Positions 43,130-52,178 of a stretch of 64,000 nt of DNA are shown one piece after another. Both the position numbers and the translations under genes were made by a program. Positions within the stretch are counted from its first letter, which is position 1. Every line of letters starts with the position of its first letter. The stretch spans positions 1 through 64,000 of the forward strand of contig NZ_PYBW01000024.1 of the NCBI RefSeq assembly GCF_003205575.1, given 5' to 3'. This stretch comes from Streptomyces tateyamensis. GTDB taxonomy: Bacteria; Actinomycetota; Actinomycetes; Streptomycetales; Streptomycetaceae. The notes under the pieces are model-generated. The model saw only the letters and a program-made list of their open reading frames with translations. It did no database searches and was not told the origin of the DNA.

Positions 43130-44908
43130 GTGCGCCGCTGGTCCTATCTGCTTCCCCCGTTGCTGCTCTGCGGACTTCTGGGCATCCCCTCGTCGGCGAC
43201 CGGCGCGGTCACTGCGGCGCCGCTCCCACCACTCAGCGGCCAGATGCCCCTGGGGGCGTACCTCCCCGGCGACCCCAACGCCAACACGCACATCGACCCG
43301 CAGACGATAGCCCCTGGCGTGACCTACACGACGTACACCCAGGGCTACGCGTCCGACCGCTGGACGGTGGACGTGCACATCACCGTCGACAATGAGGCGG
43401 GCGCGACGCTCGTCCAGGACTTGTCGACCGCGACGGACGAGGTCAACCTGCTCGCCGGCAAGAATATCGTCGCGATCCCGGTGCCGATCGGTCCTCAGCC
43501 GGATCCGACGGGCAAGCCCGTGGCGTACGCCGTGCGACTGGTCACCAACCCCGGTCTGAAGAGCACGGATCCGGACTACGTCAAATTCGCCGCTCTCGCC
43601 GATGCGCAGAACGCGGTCAAGAACATCCTGAAGCCCAACGCCGTCGACGGCGAGCCCCTCTACACCGCCCAGGACGGCAACCCCAGCACCGGCCCCTGGA
43701 ACGTGCGCGTGGTCACCATTGACCCGACCTCCCCCTATGCCCTGCGTGTGACCCACGGCCAGGACATAGCGACCCCGGAACCGCTGCGCAAGCAAGTCGC
43801 GCTGAGCGGGGCGCTGTTGGGGGTCAACGGCTCCGATGCGACCCCCGGTGTGGCGGTCGGCCCGCCGCCGGTGCCCCCGAACCTCCCGAAGACGGCGAAC
43901 GGCGTCCCAGTGTTGGAGGGCTACACCGGCGTGCCCGAAGGCCTCGACGTCGAGGGCGGTGTGACGATGAACGCCGCCAACGACCACCGCACCGCCCTGC
44001 TGCTCAACGGCGCGAACGGGCCGGCACAGATCACCGAGGTCTCCACCACGTACACCCTCTCCTCGTCCGACAAATCCTCCACCACCGTCAACGGCATCGA
44101 CCGGCTTGCGGGGAACGTCTACGGCTGCGGCCAGCCCGGTGCGATCATCGACGATTCCCGGCTCAATCCCACGCAGGCCGCGCAGGATCCGATTCAGGCG
44201 GTGCACCACGGGCAGTGCCACAACCCGAACGACCTGGTTCTCTTCCGGCCGGAGTGGGGTAGCGCCACCCCCAAGGTCGTAGGCGCGGACCCCGGCTACG
44301 AGGTCGTGCTGAACAACAATTGGGTGGTCACCGGCTCCCGTGTCGCCGGCGGACCGATCGCTCCCGGACAGCGGGTCCTTCAGGGCATCGGGACGGGTGC
44401 CGACTGGCTGCGCCAACACGCTCCGGTCGGCGCCACGCTGATCGCGACGGGCAGCCTGACCGACGACGGCGGCAAGTCCGTGGCCGCTCCGGCGCTCGAT
44501 GCGATCGCAGGCGGCGGACCCGGCCTGGTGCGCGGCGGGAACATCGACGTCAGCATGGTCAAGAACGGCTTCCCGGCGCACAGTAACGTGGACGTCGAAC
44601 GCCAGCCGCGAACCGTCGTGGGTATCGGCGCCGCCGGTCAGATCGAACTGGTCACCATCGACGGCCGGAACCCCTACCCCGGCGGCAGTGTCGGCGTCAC
44701 GATGGGCGAGGCGGCTGCCGTCATGAAGTGGCTCGGCGCCACTGACGCTGTCGAGATGGGTTACGGCGGGGACACCGCGATGATCATCAACGACTCTCTC
44801 TACAACACGCCGATGAACTTCTGGGGCGCCCCCGTCGGCCCCGGCATTCCCAACTACGAGCGCGCCTTGGGGAACGCTCTGGTGCTGGTCCACAAGCCTG
44901 GTCCGTGA
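43130..44908 (+). CDS. Secreted phosphodiester glycosidase (NAGPA-like)
   Basis: The 592-residue product has a Sec signal (residues 1-30, YLLPPLLLCGLLGIPSS). The C-terminal third (about 430-590) has ELVTIDGRNPYPGG, VTMGEAAAVMKWLGATDAVE and GYGGDTAMIIN, which are the hallmarks of the NAGPA/DUF2233 phosphodiester glycosidase fold. The first 300 residues are beta-rich and unrecognised. It would act on glycosyl phosphodiesters outside the cell, perhaps in wall or exopolymer turnover. GAGAGG precedes GTG 43130. Base composition is slightly lower in GC than its neighbours. Confidence 0.75.
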   Translation: MRRWSYLLPPLLLCGLLGIPSSATGAVTAAPLPPLSGQMPLGAYLPGDPNANTHIDPQTIAPGVTYTTYTQGYASDRWTVDVHITVDNEAGATLVQDLSTATDEVNLLAGKNIVAIPVPIGPQPDPTGKPVAYAVRLVTNPGLKSTDPDYVKFAALADAQNAVKNILKPNAVDGEPLYTAQDGNPSTGPWNVRVVTIDPTSPYALRVTHGQDIATPEPLRKQVALSGALLGVNGSDATPGVAVGPPPVPPNLPKTANGVPVLEGYTGVPEGLDVEGGVTMNAANDHRTALLLNGANGPAQITEVSTTYTLSSSDKSSTTVNGIDRLAGNVYGCGQPGAIIDDSRLNPTQAAQDPIQAVHHGQCHNPNDLVLFRPEWGSATPKVVGADPGYEVVLNNNWVVTGSRVAGGPIAPGQRVLQGIGTGADWLRQHAPVGATLIATGSLTDDGGKSVAAPALDAIAGGGPGLVRGGNIDVSMVKNGFPAHSNVDVERQPRTVVGIGAAGQIELVTIDGRNPYPGGSVGVTMGEAAAVMKWLGATDAVEMGYGGDTAMIINDSLYNTPMNFWGAPVGPGIPNYERALGNALVLVHKPGP

Positions 44909-44972
44909 CCTCTGGGAGTCAAGGGTCGCGGGTTCACGTCCTATCGCCGGGCCGCGAGCTTTCGCAGGTCGG

Positions 44973-45009
44973 AGGGCGCTCTCATCAAAATGATGGGAGC
45001 GCCCTTTTT
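44973..45009 (+). terminator. Rho-independent terminator
   Basis: AGGGCGCTC (44973-44981) pairs with GAGCGCCCT (44997-45005), with inner TCATCA/TGATGG pairing, followed by a T5 run at 45005-45009. It ends the transcript of the secreted glycosidase 65 bp after its stop. Confidence 0.85.
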
Positions 45010-45161
45010 GTGCGGCGGTCGCCCGGTCGTCGGAGCGTTCGGGTGAAGAGAGCCGGTACACGCCTCGGAATGGTTTGGGGCTGCGCACTGCGGCTAGGCG
45101 AGCTGGTGAGCAGGTTCACCGCGCGTGCTGCGCACCGCCCGACACACCGAGAGGTCGCCTC

Positions 45162-45734
45162 ATGGTCACCTTGCAGGGAAAGACCATCGCGTTCCTCGTC
45201 GCCTCCGAGGGCGTCGAGCAGGTGGAACTGGCCGAGCCCTGGCAGGCCGTCGCCGAGGCGGGCGGCACGCCGCGCCTGGTGTCCACCCGGAGCGGCAAGG
45301 TCCAGGCGTTCAACCATCTGGAACGCGGTGACACCTTCGAGGTCGATGACGTGGTCGGCACGCTCTCGGCTGACGACGCTGGCGACTACGACGCCCTGGT
45401 GCTGCCGGGCGGCGTGGCCAACCCGGACGCGCTGCGCCTGGACTCCTCGGCGGTGGACTTCGTCAGGTCCTTCTTCGAGGCCGGCAAACCCGTCGCCGCG
45501 ATCTGCCACGCGCCGTGGACGCTGATCGAGGCCGACGTGGTCCGCGGCCGCACGCTCACCTCGTGGCCCAGTCTGCGTACTGATCTGCTCAACGCCGGAG
45601 CCCGCTGGACGGACCAGCAGGTCCAGGTCTGCACCGACGGTCCCAACACCCTGGTCACCAGCCGCAAGCCGGACGACCTGCCGGCCTTCGGCGATGCACT
45701 GGTCACCGCCTTCGCCCACGGACAGCACGGATAG
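45162..45734 (+). CDS. DJ-1/PfpI family protein
   Basis: The 190-residue product is a full DJ-1/PfpI domain: IAFLVASEGVEQVELAEPWQ near residue 8, LVLPGGVANPDALR near residue 76, and the nucleophile elbow AAICHAPW with C115. Such proteins act as glyoxalases, deglycases or stress proteases; activity is debated. It is cytoplasmic. It starts a three-gene set with the 95-residue protein and a transketolase, all the same direction with gaps under 20 bp. Confidence 0.9.
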   Translation: MVTLQGKTIAFLVASEGVEQVELAEPWQAVAEAGGTPRLVSTRSGKVQAFNHLERGDTFEVDDVVGTLSADDAGDYDALVLPGGVANPDALRLDSSAVDFVRSFFEAGKPVAAICHAPWTLIEADVVRGRTLTSWPSLRTDLLNAGARWTDQQVQVCTDGPNTLVTSRKPDDLPAFGDALVTAFAHGQHG

Positions 45735-45748
45735 CGAGGTCCTTTCCG

Positions 45749-46036
45749 ATGGCGCACCAGCTTCAGATCGAACCCCAGGGCGACCACGAGTACCTGGTCC
45801 GCATCCCTGGGGGGAGTGACGACACGACGGCCCGGGTCCGGGCCACGTCCGACGTGCTGCGCCGGGTGTCGGATTCGGCCGCGGACGAGGCACGCGTGGT
45901 CGAGCAGACCGTCCGGTGGCTGCTCGAGCGCCAGCCGGTGGCCGACCTGCCGCAGCTGATCGACCTGGACGATGTTGCCGCGGCGTACGACAGCTATCTG
46001 AAGGACCTGGCGCACCGATTGTCCGAACGACCCTGA
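45749..46036 (+). CDS. Small acidic protein between DJ-1 and transketolase
   Basis: The 95-residue product is acidic and mostly helical after a short beta start (QIEPQGDHEYLVRIPGG near residue 6). It has no cysteine or known motif. It lies 14 bp after the DJ-1 gene and 15 bp before transketolase, so it is translated with them. Its constant placement suggests a small regulator or partner, but no function can be given. Confidence 0.75.
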   Translation: MAHQLQIEPQGDHEYLVRIPGGSDDTTARVRATSDVLRRVSDSAADEARVVEQTVRWLLERQPVADLPQLIDLDDVAAAYDSYLKDLAHRLSERP

Positions 46037-46051
46037 ACGGAGACCCCGCAC

Positions 46052-47971
46052 ATGGCCACCACCCAAGCTACCGACGTGGGCCCCGACTCCGGCCTCGCCG
46101 ACGTCTTCGAACTCGCCCAGCAGCTGCGGGCGGACTCGGTGCGGGCCAGCACCGCCGCCGGCTCCGGTCATCCGACGTCGAGCATGTCCGCCGCTGATCT
46201 GATGGCCGTACTGATGGCCCGTCATCTCCAGTACGACTGGGACGATCCCGGCAATCCGGCCAATGACCATCTGGTCTTCTCCAAGGGCCACGCCTCCCCG
46301 CTGCTGTACTCGATGTTCACGGCGGCCGGGGTGGTGGAGGAGAAGGAGCTGCTCACGACCTACCGGCGGGCGGGCGCCCGCCTGCAGGGGCACCCCACGC
46401 CGGTCCTGCCGTGGGTGGACGTGGCCACCGGGTCGCTGGGCCAGGGAATCGCCTACGGCGTCGGGATCGCCCTGGCCGGCCGCGACCTGGAGCACCAGCC
46501 CTACCGGGTCTGGGTGCTGTGCGGGGACAGCGAGATGGCGGAGGGCTCGGTCTGGGAAGCCCTGGACAAGGCCGGGCGGCACCGGCTCGCGAACTTCACC
46601 GCGATCGTGGACGTCAACCGGCTCGGCCAGAGCGGCCCCACCGAACTGCAGTGGGACCTGGAAACCTACGTCCGCCGGATCGAGGCGTTCGGGTGCCGTG
46701 CCTTGACCGTCGACGGGCACGACCTCGCCGCCGTGGACCGGGCCCTGCACGCCGCAGCCGACGGGCAGGGGCCGACGGTCATCGTGGCCAGGACCGTCAA
46801 GGGCAAGGGTTTCAGCGAGGTGGAGGACGCGGAGGGCTGGCACGGAAAGCCCTTCCCGACGGAGATGGCGGACCGCGCCGTCGAAGAACTGGGCGGCATC
46901 CGGCACCTGACGGTACGGGGCCCCCGGCCGGCCGCCGTCGACGAGGCGTCCGGGCGTCGGCCGGACCCGGGCCCGGTGAGCCCGCCGCGGTTCGCCGTGG
47001 GTGACGAGGTGGCCACCCGGTCCGCCTTCGGGAAAGCCCTGGTGGCCCTTGGCGGCGGACGCCCGGAGGTGGTCGCGCTGGATGCCGAAGTGGGCAACTC
47101 CACCCACTCCGAGGACTTCGCCAAGGCCTACCCCGAACGGTTCTTCCAGAGCTACATCGCCGAGCAGCAGATGGTCGCCACCGCCGTGGGCATGGCCGTG
47201 CGCGGATACCGGCCCTACGCGACCACTTTCGCGGCCTTCCTCACCCGGGCCCACGACTTCATCCGGATGGCGGCCGTCTCCCAGATCACGATGGCGCTGT
47301 GCGGCACGCACTGCGGTGTGGAGATCGGCCAGGACGGACCCTCCCAGATGGGACTCGAAGACCTGGCGATGATGCGCGCCGTCCACGGGTCCACCGTGCT
47401 CTACCCCGCCGACGCGGCCAGCGCCGCCGCCCTCACCATCGCCATGGCCGACCTCGACGGCATCTCGTACCTGCGCACCACGCGCGGTGCCTACCCCGTC
47501 CTGTACGACCCGGCCGAGCAGTTCCCCGTCGGTGGTTCCAAGACCCTTCGCGGCAGCGGCGAAGCCGACCAGGTCACCCTGCTGGGAGCGGGCGTCACCG
47601 TTCACGAGTGCCTGAAGGCGGCCGACGAACTCGCGGAACACGGCATCGCCGCGCGCGTCGTCGACCTCTACTCGGTCAAGCCGCTGGACGCCGAAACCCT
47701 GGTGCGTGCCGCCAGGGAGACCAGCGGCCTGGTGGTGGCCGAGGACCACCATCCGCAGGGCGGGCTCGGTGAGGCAGTGCTCTCCGCGCTCGCCGCCCAG
47801 GGCAGTTGCCCGGCCTTCGTCCACCTGGCCGTCCGTGGTCTGCCCGCCTCCGGCACCCCGGCGGAACTCCTTAAGGCTGCCGGCATTGACGCCGGCAGCA
47901 TCGCGGACGCGGCCCGGAAGCTTGTCGATGCGGCGGACCGCGGTGAGGGCCCCACGCAGGACCTCGGGTAG
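46052..47971 (+). CDS. tkt: Transketolase
   Basis: The 639-residue product is a complete thiamine-diphosphate transketolase with SGHPTSSMSAADL near residue 38, the ThDP motif GDSEMAEGSVWEAL near residue 158, a pyrimidine domain near 330-480, and a C-terminal domain. It moves two-carbon units in the pentose phosphate pathway. The N-terminal sequence resembles the Bacillus-like or stress-type transketolases more than the main housekeeping tkt. It ends the DJ-1 operon. Length is normal for the family. Confidence 0.9.
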   Translation: MATTQATDVGPDSGLADVFELAQQLRADSVRASTAAGSGHPTSSMSAADLMAVLMARHLQYDWDDPGNPANDHLVFSKGHASPLLYSMFTAAGVVEEKELLTTYRRAGARLQGHPTPVLPWVDVATGSLGQGIAYGVGIALAGRDLEHQPYRVWVLCGDSEMAEGSVWEALDKAGRHRLANFTAIVDVNRLGQSGPTELQWDLETYVRRIEAFGCRALTVDGHDLAAVDRALHAAADGQGPTVIVARTVKGKGFSEVEDAEGWHGKPFPTEMADRAVEELGGIRHLTVRGPRPAAVDEASGRRPDPGPVSPPRFAVGDEVATRSAFGKALVALGGGRPEVVALDAEVGNSTHSEDFAKAYPERFFQSYIAEQQMVATAVGMAVRGYRPYATTFAAFLTRAHDFIRMAAVSQITMALCGTHCGVEIGQDGPSQMGLEDLAMMRAVHGSTVLYPADAASAAALTIAMADLDGISYLRTTRGAYPVLYDPAEQFPVGGSKTLRGSGEADQVTLLGAGVTVHECLKAADELAEHGIAARVVDLYSVKPLDAETLVRAARETSGLVVAEDHHPQGGLGEAVLSALAAQGSCPAFVHLAVRGLPASGTPAELLKAAGIDAGSIADAARKLVDAADRGEGPTQDLG

Positions 47972-47992
47972 TACCGGGAGCTCGACCTGGCC

Positions 47993-48052
47993 CTGTGCGT
48001 GCGGGGTTACGGCAGAGGGACAAGTAGCCCCGCCGTAACTCCGCACGCGCAG
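47993..48052. terminator. Long inverted repeat between convergent genes
   Basis: CTGTGCGTGCGGGGTTACGG (47993-48012, one more C at 48013) and GCCGTAACTCCGCACGCGCA (48032-48051, one more G at 48052) form a 21-bp stem with one G-U and one mismatch around an 18-base loop. No T-run is present. It lies between transketolase and the NmrA-like gene end and would act on both. Confidence 0.65.
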
Positions 48053-48777
48053 GACCGGTGAGCAGTCAGGCGGCGGCCCGCAGTTCCTTGACGGCGTCCT
48101 TCGACAGGCGGATGCGTACCAGGGCGGCGGCGAGCCGGCTCAGGTCGTTCGCCGGGACGAGTTCGGAGCGCGTACGCGCGGCCCGCGTGGGCGGCGTCGG
48201 GCCCGGAGCCGGGGTCGAGCAAGGCCTGCACCGCGACCTCGGCGATGTCCCGCTGGTGGACGGGCGAGGTGGCGGCGGCGCCGTGCACGCCCCGGGCCCG
48301 GCCGGTCGCCCGGATCTGCGGCGCCCAGGCAAGGGCGTTGGCGGCGAAGTCGGCACACCGCAGGAACGTCCATGACAGCCCGGAAGCCCTGGCTGCGGCC
48401 TCGACCTGCGCGAACTCCTCGGCGAAGCGCCGGTACCCGCCACCGTATTCGACGGTTACGGCCGACAGCACGACCACCCTGCGCACGCCGCGCTCAGCCG
48501 CCAGCGCCAGCAGCTCGGCGCTCGCGCCGCCCACAGCACGCGGGCTGAGCAGCAGGGCCGCCACACCTCCCAGCGCCGGTGCCAGCGACTGCGGCCTGGA
48601 CGGGTCCCCGACGATCTGTCGGACACCGTCGGCGAAAGCGCCCGGGGCCGGGGCCGGGGCCGGGGGCTGGGCCGGGGCCGGATTCCTGCTGACGGCTGCG
48701 ACTGCGGCGCCCTGGCCCGCCAGCAGCTTCACCACTTCGCGACCGACGTTCCCAGTCGCACCAGTGACCATGATCAT
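48007..48777 (-). CDS. NmrA-like NAD(P)-binding protein, probably truncated
   Basis: The frame from ATG 48777 gives a typical NmrA/SDR-like start, MVTGATGNVGREVVKLLAGQ near residue 3, RRVVVLSAVTVEYGGG near residue 105, and HQRDIAEVAVQALLDP near residue 183. After HAGRAYAL near residue 204 the family sequence ends and an Arg/Pro-rich noise tail continues into the terminator repeat. A different frame there codes SELVPANDLSRLAAALVRI and KDAVKELRAAA to a stop at 48066. The gene is therefore probably a truncated or broken copy. Confidence 0.55.
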   Translation of the reverse strand: MIMVTGATGNVGREVVKLLAGQGAAVAAVSRNPAPAQPPAPAPAPGAFADGVRQIVGDPSRPQSLAPALGGVAALLLSPRAVGGASAELLALAAERGVRRVVVLSAVTVEYGGGYRRFAEEFAQVEAAARASGLSWTFLRCADFAANALAWAPQIRATGRARGVHGAAATSPVHQRDIAEVAVQALLDPGSGPDAAHAGRAYALRTRPGERPEPARRRPGTHPPVEGRRQGTAGRRLTAHRSCACGVTAGLLVPLP

Positions 48778-48924
48778 CTCTCTGCTCCTGTTCATGCACG
48801 TGTCCGTGCTGTCCGTGCTCTTGTCCGTGCTTGTGTTGACGGGATCTCATCCGCCCTCCCAGGGGAGCCGGGCGTGCCCACCGTGCCCGGTGCCCCGCTC
48901 CCCCACCGCCGACGGCGATCCGCC

Positions 48925-49851
48925 TCAGTGAAAGTCACGGGAAGCCAGATGCTTTCGCAGGAACGAGAGTTGTGCCGCGACGGCCTGTTCGTGCGACTCG
49001 AGGAACGGCGCGTAGTGACGGCCCGTAAGGCGGACCACCTCGGAGCGCGGCGCGTTACGTGCCGCCCGAACCGCGGGGCGGGGGAGCACGCTCTGGTCCT
49101 GGTCGCAGACGATCACCAGCAGCGGGCACCGGATCCGGGCGGCGTGGCGGCCGGGCCGGTATCCGCCAAGCCGCAGGGCGATCCGGGCGGCGACCGTCTG
49201 GTCCCAGTTCGCGTAGCGCCCTTCGGGGTCGAGGGCCTGGTCCCCGTCCATGGCGTCGGGGGTGGTGAGCGAGGCGACGGCGCCGCGCGGTCCGGCCGCC
49301 GGGACCAGCAGCGGTTCCCGCCCGACCAGCCCGCCGAGCGCGTCCGCGACGGCCCGGCCGAAGAGGCCCAGCATCGCGAGCGGCGTCATGGCCCGAAGCG
49401 CGTGCGGAGCGACCGCACGGCCGTCGACCAGCGGGGTCTGGGCGATCGCCGCAGCGAGCCGCGGGTGGTCGGCCGCGACGCGGAAGATGTGGCCGCCGGC
49501 CAGTGAGAAGCCCCAGAGCGCGATCCGGTCGGGGTCGACGTCGGGCAACGTGGCCGCGTACGCGATCGCCGCGTGCCAGTCGGCCACCTGCTCGTCGAAG
49601 CGGACGATCTGACGCGGCGTGCCCCCGCTCTCGCCGAACCTCCGGTGGTCGAAGGCGAGGACGGCGAACCCGGCGTCGTTGAACCGCGCGGCGAACAGGT
49701 CCGAGGCCGGTTCCTTCGTCACGGCGGTCCCGCCGGCCATGATCACGCAGCCGCCGTTGGACCCCGGGTAGTGCCACGCGGCGCACGAGGTGTCGCCGCT
49801 GGCGAAGCGTACGTTCTGGCGTCTCTGGAGCGCGGGCACCTGGGCCTCCAT
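48925..49851 (-). CDS. Alpha/beta hydrolase (DUF1749/YqiA-like)
   Basis: The 308-residue product has VIMAGGTAVTKEPASDLFAA near residue 40 (oxyanion region), GFSLAGGHIF near residue 123 (nucleophile Ser), VIVCDQDQSVLP near residue 259 (Asp) and GRHYAPFLES near residue 285 (His). It is a cytoplasmic hydrolase in which the substrate is unknown. ATG 49851 is chosen because conserved sequence begins there, though the frame is open to 49920. It is divergent from the Lrp-like regulator at 49954 with about 100 bp between. Confidence 0.8.
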   Translation of the reverse strand: MEAQVPALQRRQNVRFASGDTSCAAWHYPGSNGGCVIMAGGTAVTKEPASDLFAARFNDAGFAVLAFDHRRFGESGGTPRQIVRFDEQVADWHAAIAYAATLPDVDPDRIALWGFSLAGGHIFRVAADHPRLAAAIAQTPLVDGRAVAPHALRAMTPLAMLGLFGRAVADALGGLVGREPLLVPAAGPRGAVASLTTPDAMDGDQALDPEGRYANWDQTVAARIALRLGGYRPGRHAARIRCPLLVIVCDQDQSVLPRPAVRAARNAPRSEVVRLTGRHYAPFLESHEQAVAAQLSFLRKHLASRDFH

Positions 49852-49953
49852 GGTGAATCCGGTCTTCTCGGGGTGCTGGGAGTGCCTCCATCCTTGGCGC
49901 GACAGCAGCGGAACGGGCACCGCAGGGCAGCAGAATGAGCGAAACTTGCAGCC

Positions 49954-50970
49954 ATGGCCCGCGAATCGACGAATTCCGTCCTGAGCCTGCTCGACCAGCG
50001 GCTGGTGGCCGCCCTGCAGTGCGAGGGCCGGCTGACCGCCGAACGGGCGGCGCAGACGCTGGGACTCAGCCCCGCCACCGTCCGCCGCCGCCTGCAGGCA
50101 CTCACTGCCGACGGCATCGTGCGCGTGGTGATCTCACCGGTTGCGCGACCGCGAAACGGGGGTTCGGCCGGGGCGCTGTTCCTGCGCATCCGGGTCCTGC
50201 GGGGCCGGCTCGACCCGATCGTGGCCGCGCTCGCGGCGCGCGAGGACATCCCCTTCATCGACGTCACCACGTCCGGGGACGAGATCTTCGCGGTCGCCCG
50301 CACCGAGCCCGGCTCCAGCGACCCGCTGGTCTTCCGTCAACTGCCCTCCACCCAGGCGGTGACCTCCCTGGAGAGCGCCACCATCCTGCACGTCTTCCGG
50401 CTCACCTCCGAGTGGCGCCACCAGGTGCTGACCGCAGCCGAACGCGCCGCCCTCTCGGCGCGCGAGCCGGTCCCCGGAGCGACGACCGCCACGTCCCCGG
50501 GCCCGTACGGCGTCGATTCCGACGCCCTGGAGCAGTCCCTGATCGAGGTGCTCGAGCCCGACGCGCGCCTGAGCGCGGTGGCGCTGGCCGAGCGCACCGG
50601 CCACCCGGAGAGCACGGTGCGCCGACGGCTGGCCCAGATGGCCGCCCAGGGGCGCCTGGTCACCCAGGTGCTGGTCGACTCCCGGCGGCTCGGACTGCCC
50701 ATCGAAGCCAAGCTCCTGCTGCAGGTACCCCCCGATCACCTGGCCGCCACCGGGCAGGCGCTGGCCGATCACCCGTCGGTACACGGCGCGTTCGCCACCT
50801 CCGGGCCGTCGAACCTGCACGCGGCCGCGTACTTCCCGGACCTGACGACCCTCTACGGCTTCCTCTCCCACGACCTGGCCGGCCTGGGCATCACCCACGT
50901 CGAGACGGCCATCGTCAGCCGCGCCGTCAAACGCACTCCGCTGCCTGTACCACCGGCCTCGCCCAAGTAA
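49954..50970 (+). CDS. Tandem Lrp/AsnC family regulator
   Basis: The 338-residue product holds two Lrp/AsnC units. The first winged helix is ERAAQTLGLSPATVRRRLQA near residue 30, with its effector part near 75-150. The second is LAERTGHPESTVRRRLAQMA near residue 210, with its effector part at 240-330. Tandem Lrp proteins of this type are common in streptomycetes. Divergence from the hydrolase at 49851 suggests that gene is the target. Amino acid or a related ligand binding is inferred from the family. Confidence 0.85.
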   Translation: MARESTNSVLSLLDQRLVAALQCEGRLTAERAAQTLGLSPATVRRRLQALTADGIVRVVISPVARPRNGGSAGALFLRIRVLRGRLDPIVAALAAREDIPFIDVTTSGDEIFAVARTEPGSSDPLVFRQLPSTQAVTSLESATILHVFRLTSEWRHQVLTAAERAALSAREPVPGATTATSPGPYGVDSDALEQSLIEVLEPDARLSAVALAERTGHPESTVRRRLAQMAAQGRLVTQVLVDSRRLGLPIEAKLLLQVPPDHLAATGQALADHPSVHGAFATSGPSNLHAAAYFPDLTTLYGFLSHDLAGLGITHVETAIVSRAVKRTPLPVPPASPK

Positions 50971-51007
50971 GTTGCTGTCAGCGGAGGTTCGCGTTCCCCG
51001 GCCACGG

Positions 51008-51955
51008 TCAGCGGCGACGTCGGCGCGCGGATTCGCGACGGCGCGCAAGCTCGGCGCGCGCGGTCAGCCACCGCTCCCGCAGCTGGGCGATGACGTTGTC
51101 CCACTCCCGGCGGACCTCGTCGGCGGGAGGCCGCTCGCCTCGGCGGATGCGTTCCAGTTCGTCGGTGACCTCTCTGCCGAACGCGGCCGACCACACCAGG
51201 GCGAGCATCGTTCCGAAGAGTGCAGTGATCATCGCGAAGACGGCCCCGACCGGACCGTAGCGGCTCGCGTAGGAGCTGAACAGCCCGGGCAGGTACACCG
51301 CGGCCCCGACCGAGTACGCAGCGATCAGCACGGCCCCCAGCACCGCGAACGGAACCAGGCCGCGCCACGGCGTGCGTTTCGCCGACAGCGTCCAGCCGCT
51401 CCATGCCAGAAAGACCGCCGTCAGCGGCCCCTGGCACGCCGCGGCAGCCAGATCGAACCGCCCGCGGCCGAGAACCACGTGCAGCCAGCCGGCGGCCATG
51501 GCGTAAAGCACCAGGACCAGCAGCCACCTCAGGTCGTTCACGGTGTTGCGCACGCTGAGCGCCGGCAGTTCCCAGACCCGCTCGAACAGCCGTTGCGCAG
51601 CGCGCGCGAAGCTGAGGGCGGAGATGAGCAAGAAGAGCGAGCCCAGCACATCCAGCGTCGCGTCGGGGCCGTGAACGAACGAGAAGAGCTGGCGGACCGC
51701 GTCCGCTCCGCCGCCGCTGAGGCCGTAACGGCGCACGATCCGTTCGGCCAGGTCCTGCCGACCGAAACTGGTCAGGACCGTCGCCACCAGAACCGCGAGC
51801 GGAATCAACGTCGTGAGCGCGCTGGAGGCCAGGGCCATCGAGCGCTCCAAGCCGGTGACCTGCTGGAACCGGGAGACCGCACGGAAAGCGAAGGCCGGAC
51901 GCAGCCAGAACGTGAGTATTCGAACAGCCCGCTTGGGGCCGGACTGAACGCTCAT
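51008..51955 (-). CDS. YihY/BrkB-like membrane protein
   Basis: The 315-residue product has six hydrophobic segments and the YihY signature (ALTTLIPLAVLVATVLTSFG near residue 46, GSLFLLISALSFARAAQRLF near residue 106). It ends in a basic, charged tail. YihY/BrkB proteins are inner-membrane proteins of unknown function that may help transport or wall assembly. Its ATG overlaps the stop of a relic on the same strand (ATGA), so it was once translated with that gene. Confidence 0.85.
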   Translation of the reverse strand: MSVQSGPKRAVRILTFWLRPAFAFRAVSRFQQVTGLERSMALASSALTTLIPLAVLVATVLTSFGRQDLAERIVRRYGLSGGGADAVRQLFSFVHGPDATLDVLGSLFLLISALSFARAAQRLFERVWELPALSVRNTVNDLRWLLVLVLYAMAAGWLHVVLGRGRFDLAAAACQGPLTAVFLAWSGWTLSAKRTPWRGLVPFAVLGAVLIAAYSVGAAVYLPGLFSSYASRYGPVGAVFAMITALFGTMLALVWSAAFGREVTDELERIRRGERPPADEVRREWDNVIAQLRERWLTARAELARRRESARRRRR

Positions 51956-52110
51956 GCGGCCCGAGGCACGAGCGGGTGCATCTCGTCCTGGCCCTCCTGG
52001 ATGACGCCGTAACACGACTCCGGCACCGGGTTCCAGGCTCCGGGGAGGTCGCCCAGCGGTTCCGAGACCACCAGGCGCGTCTCGTCGGAGAGTGGGCCGG
52101 GGTGAGGCCA
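51952..52110 (-). pseudogene. C-terminal relic of a class II glutamine amidotransferase
   Basis: The minus-strand frame ending at 51952 encodes DETRLVVSEPLGDLPGAWNP and SCYGVIQEGQDEMHPL, which matches the C-terminal end of class II (YafJ/EgtC-like) glutamine amidotransferases. Upstream the frame closes at TAG 52164 without a start, and the catalytic Cys-2 half is gone. Its TGA overlaps the ATG of the YihY-like gene (ATGA). Gene loss has left only the coupled tail. Confidence 0.6.
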
Positions 52111-52178
52111 TGGGCGGCCAGCATCAGGGACGCGTCCCTCGGTCGCCGGGTCGGCCTGGGACTACCGGTGGTCCCCCG

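Noticed and set aside
45386..48046. 886-codon open frame opposite transketolase and DJ-1
   Set aside because: Same reasoning; both genes on the plus strand have full family motifs, the minus frame has none.
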